From: Alteromonas lipotrueiana
GTDB lineage: Bacteria > Pseudomonadota > Gammaproteobacteria > Enterobacterales > Alteromonadaceae
Assembly: GCF_019249245.1 (NCBI RefSeq)
Contig: NZ_JAESDK010000002.1
Coordinates: 186,001 to 250,000, forward strand
Direction: 5' to 3'
DNA: 64,000 bases
Shown here: positions 45,330 to 55,484 of the stretch, one piece after another
Layout: each line of letters starts with the position of its first letter
How positions within the stretch are numbered: position 1 is the first letter of the stretch
Notes under the pieces: model-generated
Seen by the model: only the letters and a program-made list of their open reading frames with translations
What the model was told of the DNA's origin: nothing
The model's database searches: none
Translations under genes and position numbers: made by a program

Positions 45330-47126
45330 ATGCAACATTCGCACATTCGTAACTTTAGTATTATTGCTCATATCGACCATGGTAAATCCACGCTTTCAGA
45401 TCGGTTAATTCAGGTTTGCGGGGGGTTAACCGAACGTGAGATGGCCGAGCAGGTACTGGATTCCATGGACCTTGAGCGTGAGCGCGGGATCACTATCAAG
45501 GCTCAGAGTGTGACATTAAATTACACTGCGAAAAACGGTGAAACTTATCAGCTGAACTTCATCGACACCCCAGGACACGTCGATTTCTCTTATGAAGTTT
45601 CACGCTCGTTAAAGGCCTGCGAAGGGGCCTTGCTGGTGGTAGATGCCGGTCAGGGTGTTGAAGCACAAACCCTGGCAAATTGTTATACCGCCATTGAGAT
45701 GGATTTAGAAGTCGTACCGATTCTGAATAAAATCGATTTGCCCCAAGCTGAACCTGATCGTGTGGCAGAAGAAATCGAAGATATAGTAGGAATTGATGCT
45801 GTAGAAGCCGTTCGTTGTTCAGCGAAAACCGGTATTGGTGTCGAGGATGTTCTTGAAGAGATAGTAAAACGTATTCCGCCGCCGGTAGGCGACCGTAACA
45901 AGCCACTAAAGGCATTAATCGTAGACTCCTGGTTTGATAACTACCAGGGCGTGGTTTCGCTGGTTAGAATTATTGAAGGCGAAATGCATGTAAAAGATAA
46001 GTTGCAGATTATGTCTAACGGTCAGGTGCATCAGGCTGACAAAGTTGGTATTTTTACGCCTAAGCAAAAAGACACCGGCGTGTTGCGCGCAGGTGAAGTA
46101 GGTTATGTCATTGCCGGCATCAAAGATATTTTGGGCGCGCCGGTTGGCGATACCATTACCACTGCTAAAAATCCGGCCACAGAGATGCTCGAAGGCTTCA
46201 AGAAAGTAAAACCCCAGGTTTACGCAGGGGTCTTCCCTGTCAGTTCTGATGACTACGAAGACTTTCGGGATGCACTGACCAAATTGAGTCTTAATGACGC
46301 TTCATTATTTTTTGAGCCAGAAAGTTCCGCGGCACTGGGCTTTGGTTTCAGAATTGGTTTTCTGGGTATGCTGCATATGGAGATTGTTCAGGAGCGTCTT
46401 GAACGTGAGTACGATCTGGACCTTATCACCACCGCGCCAACGGTAATATATGAAGTACTCAATACCAAAGGTGAGCTGGTAGTAGTAGACAGCCCGGCTA
46501 AACTTCCTCCTATTAATGACATTGAAGAAATTCGCGAGCCTATTGTCGAAGCCAACATTCTGGTTCCGCAGGAATACCTGGGTAATGTTATAACCCTGTG
46601 TGTAGAAAAGCGCGGAATGCAGACCAATATGGCATACCACGGTAACCAGGTGGCATTGACCTATGAAATTCCGATGGCTGAAGTTGTATTAGATTTCTTC
46701 GACCGTCTTAAATCAACCAGTCGCGGTTTTGCCTCGCTTGATTACAACTTTAAAAAGTTTGTGGCCTCAGATATGGCCCGCGTAGACATTATGATCAACG
46801 GCGAGCGGGTTGATGCGCTGGCGGTGATCACGCACAAAGAAAACAGTCAAAGCCGGGGCCGCGAATTAGTCGATAAGCTGCGTGAACTGATTCCAAGACA
46901 AATGTTTGATATCGCCATTCAGGCCGCTATCGGCAACCACGTTATTGCCCGAAGCACCGTTAAACAATTGCGTAAGAATGTTATTGCTAAATGTTATGGC
47001 GGCGATGTCAGCCGTAAGAAAAAGCTTCTTCAAAAACAAAAAGAAGGAAAAAAACGCATGAAGCAGGTGGGCAATGTAGAGCTACCTCAGGATGCGTTTT
47101 TGGCGGTGTTAAAGGTAGGTAAATAA
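45330..47126 (+). CDS. lepA: Elongation factor 4 (LepA), ribosome-associated GTPase
   Basis: Translation GTPase of 598 residues with the G1 motif AHIDHGKST, the DxxG-like [10 protein letters not shown], the G4 NKIDLP and the LepA-specific C-terminal domain ([20 protein letters not shown]). The start is ATG 45330 ([16 protein letters not shown]); an in-frame TTG at 45309 is rejected because families start close to IRNFSIIAH. It is the first gene of lepA-lepB-rnc-era, overlapping lepB by one base (TAATG). Confidence 0.97.
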   Translation: MQHSHIRNFSIIAHIDHGKSTLSDRLIQVCGGLTEREMAEQVLDSMDLERERGITIKAQSVTLNYTAKNGETYQLNFIDTPGHVDFSYEVSRSLKACEGALLVVDAGQGVEAQTLANCYTAIEMDLEVVPILNKIDLPQAEPDRVAEEIEDIVGIDAVEAVRCSAKTGIGVEDVLEEIVKRIPPPVGDRNKPLKALIVDSWFDNYQGVVSLVRIIEGEMHVKDKLQIMSNGQVHQADKVGIFTPKQKDTGVLRAGEVGYVIAGIKDILGAPVGDTITTAKNPATEMLEGFKKVKPQVYAGVFPVSSDDYEDFRDALTKLSLNDASLFFEPESSAALGFGFRIGFLGMLHMEIVQERLEREYDLDLITTAPTVIYEVLNTKGELVVVDSPAKLPPINDIEEIREPIVEANILVPQEYLGNVITLCVEKRGMQTNMAYHGNQVALTYEIPMAEVVLDFFDRLKSTSRGFASLDYNFKKFVASDMARVDIMINGERVDALAVITHKENSQSRGRELVDKLRELIPRQMFDIAIQAAIGNHVIARSTVKQLRKNVIAKCYGGDVSRKKKLLQKQKEGKKRMKQVGNVELPQDAFLAVLKVGK

Positions 47127-48007
47127 TGGCAAATTACTTTTCTATATTGCTGGTTATCCTTACCGTTGTAACAGGACTGGTATGGTTGCTGGATGCTTTA
47201 TTTTGGGCGCCTAAGCGCAAAGATGCGGCGGCAAAAGGACAATCTTCAGAGCTGCCATACTGGGTCGATACCTCACAGCAGTTATTTCCTGTCATCGCTT
47301 TTGTGCTGGTATTACGCTCGTTTTTGTATGAACCGTTTCAAATTCCGTCGGGCTCTATGATGCCTACATTATTAGTGGGCGACTTTATTCTGGTCGAAAA
47401 ATACACCTACGGTTTGAAAGATCCGGTGGTGCGTCACAAATTTTTAGAAACAGGCGCACCAGAGCGTGGCGATATTGTGGTCTTTAAGTATCCAGAAGAC
47501 CCGAATATTGATTATATCAAGCGGGTAGTGGGTTTACCGGGCGATACTGTCGTTTATCAGGACAAGCAGTTATTTATTAAGCCCAAGTGTACCGGTGACA
47601 ATGCGCAGCGGTGTGCAAAGTTGCAACCGGTTCCGTTGGAATTTAAAAACCGTGGCGAGTTTGTTCAAAACATGGCTCCGTTGCTACGCTTTACCGAAGA
47701 TCTCAATGCCACGGGGCATGATATTCTTCGACACCCCATGCGTGCAGATATGACCCACCGGTATTACGCTCAGCCAGGTAGCCGGGCAGGGCAGTGGTTA
47801 GTACCCGAAAATGAGTATTTTGTGATGGGCGACAATCGCGACAATAGCCGCGATAGTCGGTTTTGGGGCTTTGTACCCGATGCCAATCTGGTGGGTAAAG
47901 CAGTGGCAATATGGGTAAGCTTTGAATTTGAGCGCAATCCGGAAGATTGGATCCCCGCGTGGGTTCCTACCGGCATTCGTTTTAACCGTATTGGTGGCAT
48001 TGACTGA
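47126..48007 (+). CDS. lepB: Signal peptidase I
   Basis: Membrane-bound Ser/Lys protease that removes secretory signal peptides, 293 residues. Two N-terminal membrane segments are visible (about 3-22 and 53-70). The catalytic Ser is in IPSGSMMPTL (about residue 77), the Lys in DYIKRVVGLPGD, and box E reads VMGDNRDNSRDSRFWGFV. Start and stop each overlap neighbours by one base, indicating tight coupling. Confidence 0.97.
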   Translation: MANYFSILLVILTVVTGLVWLLDALFWAPKRKDAAAKGQSSELPYWVDTSQQLFPVIAFVLVLRSFLYEPFQIPSGSMMPTLLVGDFILVEKYTYGLKDPVVRHKFLETGAPERGDIVVFKYPEDPNIDYIKRVVGLPGDTVVYQDKQLFIKPKCTGDNAQRCAKLQPVPLEFKNRGEFVQNMAPLLRFTEDLNATGHDILRHPMRADMTHRYYAQPGSRAGQWLVPENEYFVMGDNRDNSRDSRFWGFVPDANLVGKAVAIWVSFEFERNPEDWIPAWVPTGIRFNRIGGID

Positions 48008-48696
48008 TGCAGGGTATTGATAAATTTGCGCATTTATCTCGCATACTAAACTATCGTTTTGAAGACTTAACCTTACTTGAGCAAGCTTTGACCCATCGAA
48101 GCGCCGCTAAGCTTCACAATGAACGATTAGAGTTTTTGGGAGACGCGGTACTGGGGATGGTGATTGCCGAGGCCTTGTATAATACGTTTGAAAGTGTGCC
48201 AGAAGGCAAGCTAACCCGAATGCGTTCGACCCTGGTCAAGGGTGAGACATTGGCTGAGATTGCCAAAGAAGCAAAGCTGGGAGAACTGCTGAGATTGGGG
48301 CAGGGCGAACTCAAAAGTGGCGGTCATCGTCGTAGCTCTATTTTAGCCGACGCCGTTGAAGCTATTTTAGGGGCGATTTATCTGGAAGCGGGTTTAGAGC
48401 CCACACGTAACGTGATTCTGAAACTATGGGCACAGCGTATTGAAGCGTTGAATCCTCATGAGCACCCTAAAGATAATAAAACTCAGTTACAGGAGTTTTT
48501 ACAATCACGCCGTCAACCTTTACCTATTTATGAAGTTGTTAATATCTCGGGTAAAGATCATGACCAAACTTTTGAGATAAGCTGTAAAATTTCTCAGGAA
48601 GGTGAGCCGGTAACGGCCTCGGGAAACAGCCGCCGTAAAGCTGAACAAAAGGCCGCTAAATTAATGCTTGAGAGGTTAGAAAATGCAGCTCGATGA
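48007..48696 (+). CDS. rnc: Ribonuclease III
   Basis: Double-strand RNA endonuclease that matures rRNA, 229 residues. The catalytic signature [13 protein letters not shown] is near residues 38-50, with the second acidic site at [17 protein letters not shown]. The C-terminal double-strand RNA-binding domain is present ([34 protein letters not shown]). It overlaps lepB by one base and era by 14 bases. Confidence 0.97.
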   Translation: MQGIDKFAHLSRILNYRFEDLTLLEQALTHRSAAKLHNERLEFLGDAVLGMVIAEALYNTFESVPEGKLTRMRSTLVKGETLAEIAKEAKLGELLRLGQGELKSGGHRRSSILADAVEAILGAIYLEAGLEPTRNVILKLWAQRIEALNPHEHPKDNKTQLQEFLQSRRQPLPIYEVVNISGKDHDQTFEISCKISQEGEPVTASGNSRRKAEQKAAKLMLERLENAAR

Positions 48697-49591
48697 TATA
48701 CAAACCCGCTGCGGGCTAGTTGCCATAGTCGGCCGGCCCAACGTTGGGAAATCGACCTTGCTTAATTGTCTTTTAGGGCAAAAAGTCAGTATTACGTCGC
48801 GTAAACCGCAAACCACGCGCCACCGTATTCTAGGCATTGATACCGAAGCGCAGTCGCAAACCATTTACGTCGATACTCCCGGGTTACACAAAGAAGAAAA
48901 ACGAGCGATTAATCGCTACATGAACCGCGCGGCATCTTCTTCACTTGCCGAAGTAGGCTTGATTTTGATGGTGGTAGAAGGCACACGCTGGAGCGATGAT
49001 GACGAAATGGTACTTACCAAGGTTCGTCAAACCGGGTTGCCGGTCTATTTGATAGTGAACAAAATAGATAAAGTTCAGGACAAAAAAGCCCTGATGGAGC
49101 ATCTGCAAAAACTATCTTCGCAATTTGATTTTGAACATATTGTTCCGGTTAGTGCTAAACAAGGCAAACAGGTCGACGCCTTGCGAGAGCTTGTGCAAAA
49201 AAGCTTGCCCGAAAGCGAATTTTTCTTTCCCGAAGATTATATTACCGACCGTTCCAGTCGCTTTATGGCTGCTGAAATAATTCGTGAAAAACTGATGCGT
49301 TATACAGGTGATGAGCTGCCTTACTCTACCACGGTAGAAATTGAACAATTTAAGATGACTGACAACGGTGTTTACCGAATTAATGGTCTTATTCTGGTAG
49401 AGCGTGAAACTCAGAAGCGAATGGTTATTGGTAAAGGTGGCAAACATATTAAAACCATTGGTGAGCAGGCACGTATGGACATGGAAAACCTGTTTGATAC
49501 CAAAGTATTTTTAGAACTGTGGGTTAAGGTAAAACAAGGCTGGGCCGATGACGAGCGGGCGCTTCGTTCATTAGGCTACGGCGAGGACTAA
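48683..49591 (+). CDS. era: GTPase Era
   Basis: Essential GTPase binding the 3' end of 16S rRNA during 30S maturation. It has 302 residues. G1 GRPNVGKST (about 15-23), G2 [15 protein letters not shown]3 DTPG, G4 NKID, and the KH domain [21 protein letters not shown] are all intact. It starts inside the end of rnc. In many gammaproteobacteria recO and pdxJ follow; here pdxH follows instead. Confidence 0.97.
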   Translation: MQLDDIQTRCGLVAIVGRPNVGKSTLLNCLLGQKVSITSRKPQTTRHRILGIDTEAQSQTIYVDTPGLHKEEKRAINRYMNRAASSSLAEVGLILMVVEGTRWSDDDEMVLTKVRQTGLPVYLIVNKIDKVQDKKALMEHLQKLSSQFDFEHIVPVSAKQGKQVDALRELVQKSLPESEFFFPEDYITDRSSRFMAAEIIREKLMRYTGDELPYSTTVEIEQFKMTDNGVYRINGLILVERETQKRMVIGKGGKHIKTIGEQARMDMENLFDTKVFLELWVKVKQGWADDERALRSLGYGED

Positions 49592-49639
49592 TAATCCGAC
49601 GTAGTGGTCGCCGATTAATGTATGCAGAAGGGCACAATA

Positions 49640-50278
49640 ATGGCTATTTCAAATATGCGTCGACAATACTCTATGGGGACTCTCACCAAAGAAGCATTAC
49701 CCCTCGACCCCATGGTATTGTTCGATACGTGGCTTAATGATGCTATTGAAGCAAAGATACCCGATCCTACCGCAATGACTGTTGCTACGGTTAACGAGCA
49801 GGGTCAGCCTTCCCAGCGCATTGTTCTGTTAAAAGAGGTTACCCGCGAGGGGTTTGTCTTTTACACGAATTTCGGTAGCCGTAAAGCGCGCGAACTGAGT
49901 GGCAATGCGCGGGTTTCTTTGCATTTCCCCTGGTTTTTTATGGAACGTCAGGTCAGTGTTCGCGGCGTAGCAGAAAAGTTATCGGCTACGCACAACGCCG
50001 CTTACTTTTTTTCCAGGCCCATCGACAGTCAACTTGCTGCTTATGCTTCGCGTCAAAGCCAGCCTATTGATGATAAAAAGACACTATTAACGCGCTTTGC
50101 CCAATTAAAAGAGCAATACAGCGATAATACCCTGCCGGCCCCGGATTTTTGGGGCGGTTTTTTGATTAAGCCTTCGCAGATTGAATTTTGGCAGGGTGGA
50201 GTAGATCGCCTGCATGACCGGTTTGAGTATACCCGCGGTTCAGGCGAAAGCTGGGACGCCCAACGTTTGATGCCGTGA
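49640..50278 (+). CDS. pdxH: Pyridoxamine/pyridoxine 5'-phosphate oxidase
   Basis: FMN enzyme making pyridoxal phosphate. I start at ATG 49640 (MAISNMRRQYSMGTL), giving 212 residues; an ATG at 49622 adds six. Family motifs include PTAMTVATVNEQGQPSQRIVLLKE, FYTNFGSRKARELSGN, FPWFFMERQVSVRG and the C-terminal FWQGGVDRLHDRFEYTR. It lies 48 bases after era. Its stop overlaps the TatD-like start by one base. Confidence 0.96.
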   Translation: MAISNMRRQYSMGTLTKEALPLDPMVLFDTWLNDAIEAKIPDPTAMTVATVNEQGQPSQRIVLLKEVTREGFVFYTNFGSRKARELSGNARVSLHFPWFFMERQVSVRGVAEKLSATHNAAYFFSRPIDSQLAAYASRQSQPIDDKKTLLTRFAQLKEQYSDNTLPAPDFWGGFLIKPSQIEFWQGGVDRLHDRFEYTRGSGESWDAQRLMP

Positions 50279-51042
50279 TGATTGACAGTCATTGTCATCT
50301 TGACTTACCCGCGTTTAAGAATGACGTTGACGACGTAATCGCGCGCAGCGAAAAAGCCGGTGTTGTTCGGTTTCTGGTTCCGGGAACTACCCCAAAGGGT
50401 TGGCAACGCCAAAGTGTATTACGGCAACGTTACCCGCAGGTTGATATCGCTTTTGGTTTGCATCCGTACTTTGATACATCAATGCAAACCAAAAGTCTGG
50501 ATGCGCTCAATGCATGGTTGTACGATGCGCATGAAGATGCAGTGGCCATAGGTGAGATTGGCCTGGATGCAACGGTGTCTACGCCTGTGAAAACGCAGCA
50601 ATATATCTTTGCGCAGCAACTACAGCTGGCTAAAGAATATCAGTTACCGGTGATTCTCCACCACCGCAAAACGCATCATTTGTTACACGCGTCGCTTAAG
50701 CAGGAAAACTTTGAAGGCGGCGGTATTATCCATGCATTTTCAGGCAGCCAGCAACAAGCAGAGAAATACATTGAGCGAGGTTTTTTACTGGGGGTCGGTG
50801 GCACAATCACCTATGACCGGGCCACGAAAACTCGCGGCGCCCTAGCCTCAGTCCCATTAAGCAGCCTGGTTTTAGAAACCGACTCACCCGACATGCCAGT
50901 AGCAGGCTATCAGGGTCAGCGCAATACCCCCGAGCGACTTCTTGATATTACCAACGCATTAGCGTCTTTGTTAGATACCGGCCCTGAGCAAATTATCCAG
51001 CAAACCACCGATAATTATCATCGGTTATTTGTCAGAAGATGA
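50278..51042 (+). CDS. TatD family metal-dependent hydrolase, YjjV-like
   Basis: Metal-dependent DNase/hydrolase fold protein of 254 residues. Metal ligands are visible in MIDSHCHLD, in the AIGEIGLDATV glutamate, in LPVILHHRKTHH and in IHAFSGS, with the final ETDSPDMP aspartate. The sequence is nearer to YjjV than to TatD or YcfH. Start ATG 50278 overlaps pdxH; GTG 50275 is possible. The 3' end overlaps the convergent smp gene by 18 bases. Confidence 0.88.
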   Translation: MIDSHCHLDLPAFKNDVDDVIARSEKAGVVRFLVPGTTPKGWQRQSVLRQRYPQVDIAFGLHPYFDTSMQTKSLDALNAWLYDAHEDAVAIGEIGLDATVSTPVKTQQYIFAQQLQLAKEYQLPVILHHRKTHHLLHASLKQENFEGGGIIHAFSGSQQQAEKYIERGFLLGVGGTITYDRATKTRGALASVPLSSLVLETDSPDMPVAGYQGQRNTPERLLDITNALASLLDTGPEQIIQQTTDNYHRLFVRR

Positions 51043-51639
51043 GCGCTGATGCAGCTTTTTACTCAACCATGGCCGAAGCTGATAATAAATACGCGCACAG
51101 TAAGCGCCGCCAATAAAAACAATTATGGCCAGCATAATGGCGCTTTCAAAGCGCATGGCTGCTAATTCGTAAGGTCGTTTTAACTGACGTGCTGCATCAT
51201 TGTTAATTTGTACATACCCAACAACACTTTTTGCCCGGTTAACAATGTCGGCAACATGCACCACCGGAGGCCAGTCATACGGTGAACTAATCTCGGTTTC
51301 ACGTTGTTTACTAAAGAGCACTTTACCTTGTGCATCAAATATTTTTGCGCTGATTACCCCGGGTTCCTGAGTAATAAAAGCCATGGATTGCTCAATGGTC
51401 TGCGTATCACCAGTTTGCATAGGCTGGGTTAATAAGCGGGCATAGTGACGAGCAAGTACGGCCGAGGGTTGATTGACCTCATGGGCCAGCCAAGCTGTTT
51501 GTTGTTCCTGATATTTATGCCACGCCATTACCGCAAGGGCTGCGGTCAGCAGCATTATTGTGGTATGAATCAAACGACGTGCAGCAAAAAATCGTTCTGG
51601 CATTTCATGTTGCTTACGCCGACTCTCCTCAAGTCTCAT
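51025..51639 (-). CDS. SMP/YtjB family membrane protein
   Basis: Inner-membrane protein of 204 residues with an N-terminal membrane segment (about 25-43), a periplasmic domain of about 115 residues and a second membrane segment (about 166-183). This is the layout of E. coli YtjB (Smp), whose gene is likewise divergent from serB. The periplasmic part (PSAVLARHYARLLTQP, KIFDAQGKVLFSKQ) resembles a sensor-type domain. Function is not established. The start is ATG 51639, with AGGT just upstream. Confidence 0.78.
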   Translation of the reverse strand: MRLEESRRKQHEMPERFFAARRLIHTTIMLLTAALAVMAWHKYQEQQTAWLAHEVNQPSAVLARHYARLLTQPMQTGDTQTIEQSMAFITQEPGVISAKIFDAQGKVLFSKQRETEISSPYDWPPVVHVADIVNRAKSVVGYVQINNDAARQLKRPYELAAMRFESAIMLAIIVFIGGAYCARIYYQLRPWLSKKLHQRSSSDK

Positions 51640-51790
51640 CGGTACCTACGGTGATAAAGATAAATATCATAAAGTTATAGTATCAAGTTCGTGAGGCTAT
51701 CGGTAAAAATTATCGATTACGTTTATTTCGCTAAACATCAGCATAAGGTAGGATGTATGCACTTTTTTGCTGACAGTAACAGGTAAGAGT

Positions 51791-52804
51791 GTGGCTGTGC
51801 TACCGATATCCGACTATCAACGCTATGCGCATCAGTTTCTTTTAGAAAGTTTTCAAACCCGGTCTTATCTGAACTACAGTGACGGGGAGTGGAAAAAACA
51901 CCTCACGCCTGCTGATGAGGGTGGCAATACCGTGCTGACTGTATTTGGCCAGGCAATCAACTTCCATCAGCTTGAAGGTTTACTCATGCAGTTAGGCACG
52001 AGTATAACGTTGCACCGCATTCAGCGGCATTCGCTGTGTAATGTATATGGTGAAACTGTGTTGCGCGCTAATGTCACCTTAAACGATGAAGCGCAGGCGA
52101 GGGTACGTTTAGCGCAGGCTTGTGAGCAGTTTGCACTAGAAGCCGGTATTCAGTTGCAGCAACCCAAACTAAAAGAAGCAGGGTTGCTGGTCATGGATAT
52201 GGACAGTACGGTTATACAGATTGAATGTATTGATGAGATTGCCGCCCTGGCAGGGTGTAAAGATGAAGTTTCTGAAGTTACCCTTCAGGCGATGCAGGGC
52301 AAACTTGATTTTGACGCGAGTCTTATTAAGCGGGTGGCGTGTTTAAAAGGAGTTGAAGTAGCGGCGCTTGAAAAAATTCGCGATAGCTTACCGCTAACCC
52401 AAGGCATTCAGATACTGATTAAAGAGTTGAAAATGCGCAATTGGAGACTGGCAATTGCTTCAGGTGGGTTTACTTATTTTGCCGATTATTTGGGTGAACG
52501 CCTGGGTTTAGATGAGACCCTGGCAAATATTCTTGAGGTCAATAAAGGTAAGCTAACCGGGCAGGTGACGGGCTCTATTGTGAATGGTGAAACAAAAGCG
52601 CAAACCATCGCCAGACTTGCGAGCGCTTACGATATTCCTCTTAGCCAGACCGTAGCAGCAGGAGACGGTGCTAACGATCTCCCAATGATGCAGGTCGCTT
52701 CATTAGGCGTAGCTTGCCATGCAAAACCTACGGTCACAGAACACGCTGATGTCAGTATACGGCACAGTGGTTTACATGCGTTGCTGTATTTTTTAGAGGT
52801 ATAA
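51791..52804 (+). CDS. serB: Phosphoserine phosphatase
   Basis: HAD-superfamily enzyme, last step of serine synthesis. Motif I is VMDMDSTVIQIECIDEIA; motif II is AIASGGFTYF; and the GDGANDLPM motif is intact. The frame is open from a TTG at 51767; I prefer GTG 51791 because AGGT lies six bases upstream (337 residues), but the start is uncertain. The N-terminal 100 residues are a regulatory-type extension. The smp-serB-radA arrangement is as in E. coli, except for an inserted PilZ gene. Confidence 0.95.
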   Translation: MAVLPISDYQRYAHQFLLESFQTRSYLNYSDGEWKKHLTPADEGGNTVLTVFGQAINFHQLEGLLMQLGTSITLHRIQRHSLCNVYGETVLRANVTLNDEAQARVRLAQACEQFALEAGIQLQQPKLKEAGLLVMDMDSTVIQIECIDEIAALAGCKDEVSEVTLQAMQGKLDFDASLIKRVACLKGVEVAALEKIRDSLPLTQGIQILIKELKMRNWRLAIASGGFTYFADYLGERLGLDETLANILEVNKGKLTGQVTGSIVNGETKAQTIARLASAYDIPLSQTVAAGDGANDLPMMQVASLGVACHAKPTVTEHADVSIRHSGLHALLYFLEV

Positions 52805-52811
52805 CCGGCAG

Positions 52812-55325
52812 CTATTCTGCCGGGGTCAGCGTCTTGTAATTAGCTCCGTTTTGTTGATTAAACAGTCGGTTTTGGCGAATACGTTCTGGTTCAATATTAT
52901 AACGTCCCAACACTTCATCGGTAATGTCTACCAAGTGAACACAGGCTGCTATGTTCCAGATTTTGTCTTCTAGTTCGCGGGCTTTGTGAATGGCGTACAT
53001 ACTCACGTAATTCATTTCAGCCTGTAACATATCGCGATCTGGCTTGCCGGTTGTGGTAAGCAAAACATGTAATGCAATAAACTGACCTCTGGCCATAGCA
53101 TCGTTAATAAAATTAATACGGGTTTCGTCGTGCACAAACCGTGTATCAAAGCGGGGTATAATGGCGAGTTTGTTTTCTTTACGGGTGGGATCAAAGGAAA
53201 TATAAAGCTCTTGTCGTAATGGCAGCTGCTCTACTTTGATTTGTTTTATACCGTGCTGAATAAATGGGGCTTCTAAATTGCGGTCCCGAAACATAAACTC
53301 AAAATTTAATTCACGGTCGGCCGCAAAATGCGCTGCAATCCGATTTACATTTTCATCCCGACGACTAATTATGGCCGACTGAGGAAGATATCGAGCCCCG
53401 TCTTTTGCCATAACAAAGGCCAGTGAAGGAATATTTTTCGCATTAATGCATCGTAAAGCGTGCCCCATACCGGGAATGTCTTCTTCTTCCGGATACGTTT
53501 TTAATGCGGCTTTGTTCTTCTTAATGAGGTTTTCAAAAAAGTTTCTGGCCGATGTGCCCAACTCACCTTCTAAAGCTTTTAGATGCAAGATATTTTTGTC
53601 GTCATTGATGTTAATCACTTTATAGCGTAGCTGCATAACATCATAGCTTTCGGTTAACGCCTGCAGGGCTGGAAAGCCTACTTCAACCACGGAGTCTATT
53701 TCACCGCTAAACTCATGGGTGAGCTCAATTCGCAGACCGCGAACGGAAATATCCTCACTGACACCTTGCCACTGCGCTTCGGTTTGCGACAGCGATAACA
53801 GCAGGTGCGAGCGCATAAGGTATCGTTTTTCCATGCGTTTATCATGATAACGATACCGGTAAGTGGTTATGGGGGCGGGTATGCGGTTACGGGGGTGTGC
53901 AAATACTTTTAAATGCGAAAGGCTGCTGCGATTGAACTTGTATTCACTGTAATGACGCTGACCACTTCCAGATGTAATATCGGTAATGTGTACGATAAAG
54001 CGTAAGCTTTTTAGCCGAGCCATCAGGCGTGGTGAGGGCGCCTGATTTTGCTGCTTTACTTTACTGCTGATATTATCAGGAATAGACAAAGGTGCATGCG
54101 CCTGTCCCGGTGACATATCGGTCATAGTCAGTTTGAATACCCGCCAGCTTGCTTTGCGCGACCCAAATCCCAGATAGACGGACTTCAGGGCAGCGTTTTT
54201 ATCCAGCTCCTGCATGGAGGCAGAGTAAAAATAAACTTTTTCATTTTGCAGATGAGTAAATGCAAAAACGTAAAGTTCACGTTCGTTTTTGGGCAGTTTA
54301 ACCAGTTTTGCTAACCGGGCAAAGTTTACCAGATAGCCGACTTGTAAGGTGTCTTCTTCGTTTGACCAATATTCCAGTATGTCTGTGTTAACTTCATTGG
54401 TCATTGCATAACGAGGGCTAAGTTTGCCGTCTTCATAGGCAATGAAAATGGGCAGCGAAGGGCTTCGGGGCGACAAAAACTGCTCAACCGTTTTATTGAA
54501 AATCGCCTCGATGGTGTTGTTCATATTGACTTTATAACGGCGCTTATTGCCGTGAATAAAGTTTTCTAAAAACTCATCAAAAGGAGTGTTTGGCGTATCA
54601 GTGCTGCGCTTGAGCATTAGATACAAAAATTCATTTTTATGAATGATTTTTAAAACGTTGTAAGCAATACCGTGATTTTTGTCCAGAGAGAATTCTTCTT
54701 CAAGTCCCCGAAAGAAAACCTCAATAGTCTGGCCTGTAGTTATGTTAGCGGCATGAGAAAGCTTGACCTGCAAGCCTTCGGCCGAGATGTCAATACTGTT
54801 GCCGCGCCATTGATATCCGGCGTCGTTCATCACTTCTACGGCGACGGCAAAATTCATACGCTCGTGCTGGCGCTGGGCGTAGGAAAGCAAGTTTACTACC
54901 GGAACATTGTAGCGTTCCATAGGCATCGTCTGATACGCCGGCACTTTCCCTTTCGCGGAATCACTGGCTTTTTCACGCATTACCCGAAAGTTGTTTTCGG
55001 TTTCCATCACCGACTCGTAAACACCAAAGGTAAAGTTGCCATAAACCGCGATTTGTTTTTTAAATTCTTTTATCGCCGTATCGTCAAGATAGTGTTTTGT
55101 CCCAGCATACTCATACAACTGACATTTGCCCTTAACATGTCCACGAAGATCAATTGAACGCAAGCACGGCCGGGCCAGACGTTTTACCTCCATTTTAATC
55201 AAAAATCGACGTTCATTAGCAAGACCCGCGGTGAGTCTGTTGAGCTTTTGGTTAAAATCTTGCCGGGCCACGTAGGGCTTTAGCTGATCAATTATCTCAG
55301 CGTACTGGCGCAAATCATCATTCAT
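52812..55325 (-). CDS. Large cytoplasmic protein with two PilZ domains
   Basis: Protein of 837 residues without signal peptide or membrane segment. A first PilZ domain has RQHER (about residues 154-158) and DISAEG (about 181-186). A second has RMEKR (about 499) and DISVRG (about 527). Both match the c-di-GMP pattern RxxxR then D/NxSxxG. The remaining parts, rich in charged residues, have no domain I recognise; a repeat of the layout suggests an internal duplication. The start is ATG 55325; no good ribosome-binding site is visible. It lies between serB and radA on the opposite strand. Likely a c-di-GMP effector; target unknown. Confidence 0.85.
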   Translation of the reverse strand: MNDDLRQYAEIIDQLKPYVARQDFNQKLNRLTAGLANERRFLIKMEVKRLARPCLRSIDLRGHVKGKCQLYEYAGTKHYLDDTAIKEFKKQIAVYGNFTFGVYESVMETENNFRVMREKASDSAKGKVPAYQTMPMERYNVPVVNLLSYAQRQHERMNFAVAVEVMNDAGYQWRGNSIDISAEGLQVKLSHAANITTGQTIEVFFRGLEEEFSLDKNHGIAYNVLKIIHKNEFLYLMLKRSTDTPNTPFDEFLENFIHGNKRRYKVNMNNTIEAIFNKTVEQFLSPRSPSLPIFIAYEDGKLSPRYAMTNEVNTDILEYWSNEEDTLQVGYLVNFARLAKLVKLPKNERELYVFAFTHLQNEKVYFYSASMQELDKNAALKSVYLGFGSRKASWRVFKLTMTDMSPGQAHAPLSIPDNISSKVKQQNQAPSPRLMARLKSLRFIVHITDITSGSGQRHYSEYKFNRSSLSHLKVFAHPRNRIPAPITTYRYRYHDKRMEKRYLMRSHLLLSLSQTEAQWQGVSEDISVRGLRIELTHEFSGEIDSVVEVGFPALQALTESYDVMQLRYKVININDDKNILHLKALEGELGTSARNFFENLIKKNKAALKTYPEEEDIPGMGHALRCINAKNIPSLAFVMAKDGARYLPQSAIISRRDENVNRIAAHFAADRELNFEFMFRDRNLEAPFIQHGIKQIKVEQLPLRQELYISFDPTRKENKLAIIPRFDTRFVHDETRINFINDAMARGQFIALHVLLTTTGKPDRDMLQAEMNYVSMYAIHKARELEDKIWNIAACVHLVDITDEVLGRYNIEPERIRQNRLFNQQNGANYKTLTPAE

Positions 55326-55484
55326 AGGCAATTATAATTATAATATTGAGCAGACAGGCTATTAAGGTTATCGGCAGCACGTCCAGACTCTGAAATTAGT
55401 TGTTATTATGATACCTGAGTTCAGCATGCAGGCATGGTGGTAACGGTGTAGAATACCCTGAAATGTCAGAAGTGAAAATAGTTT

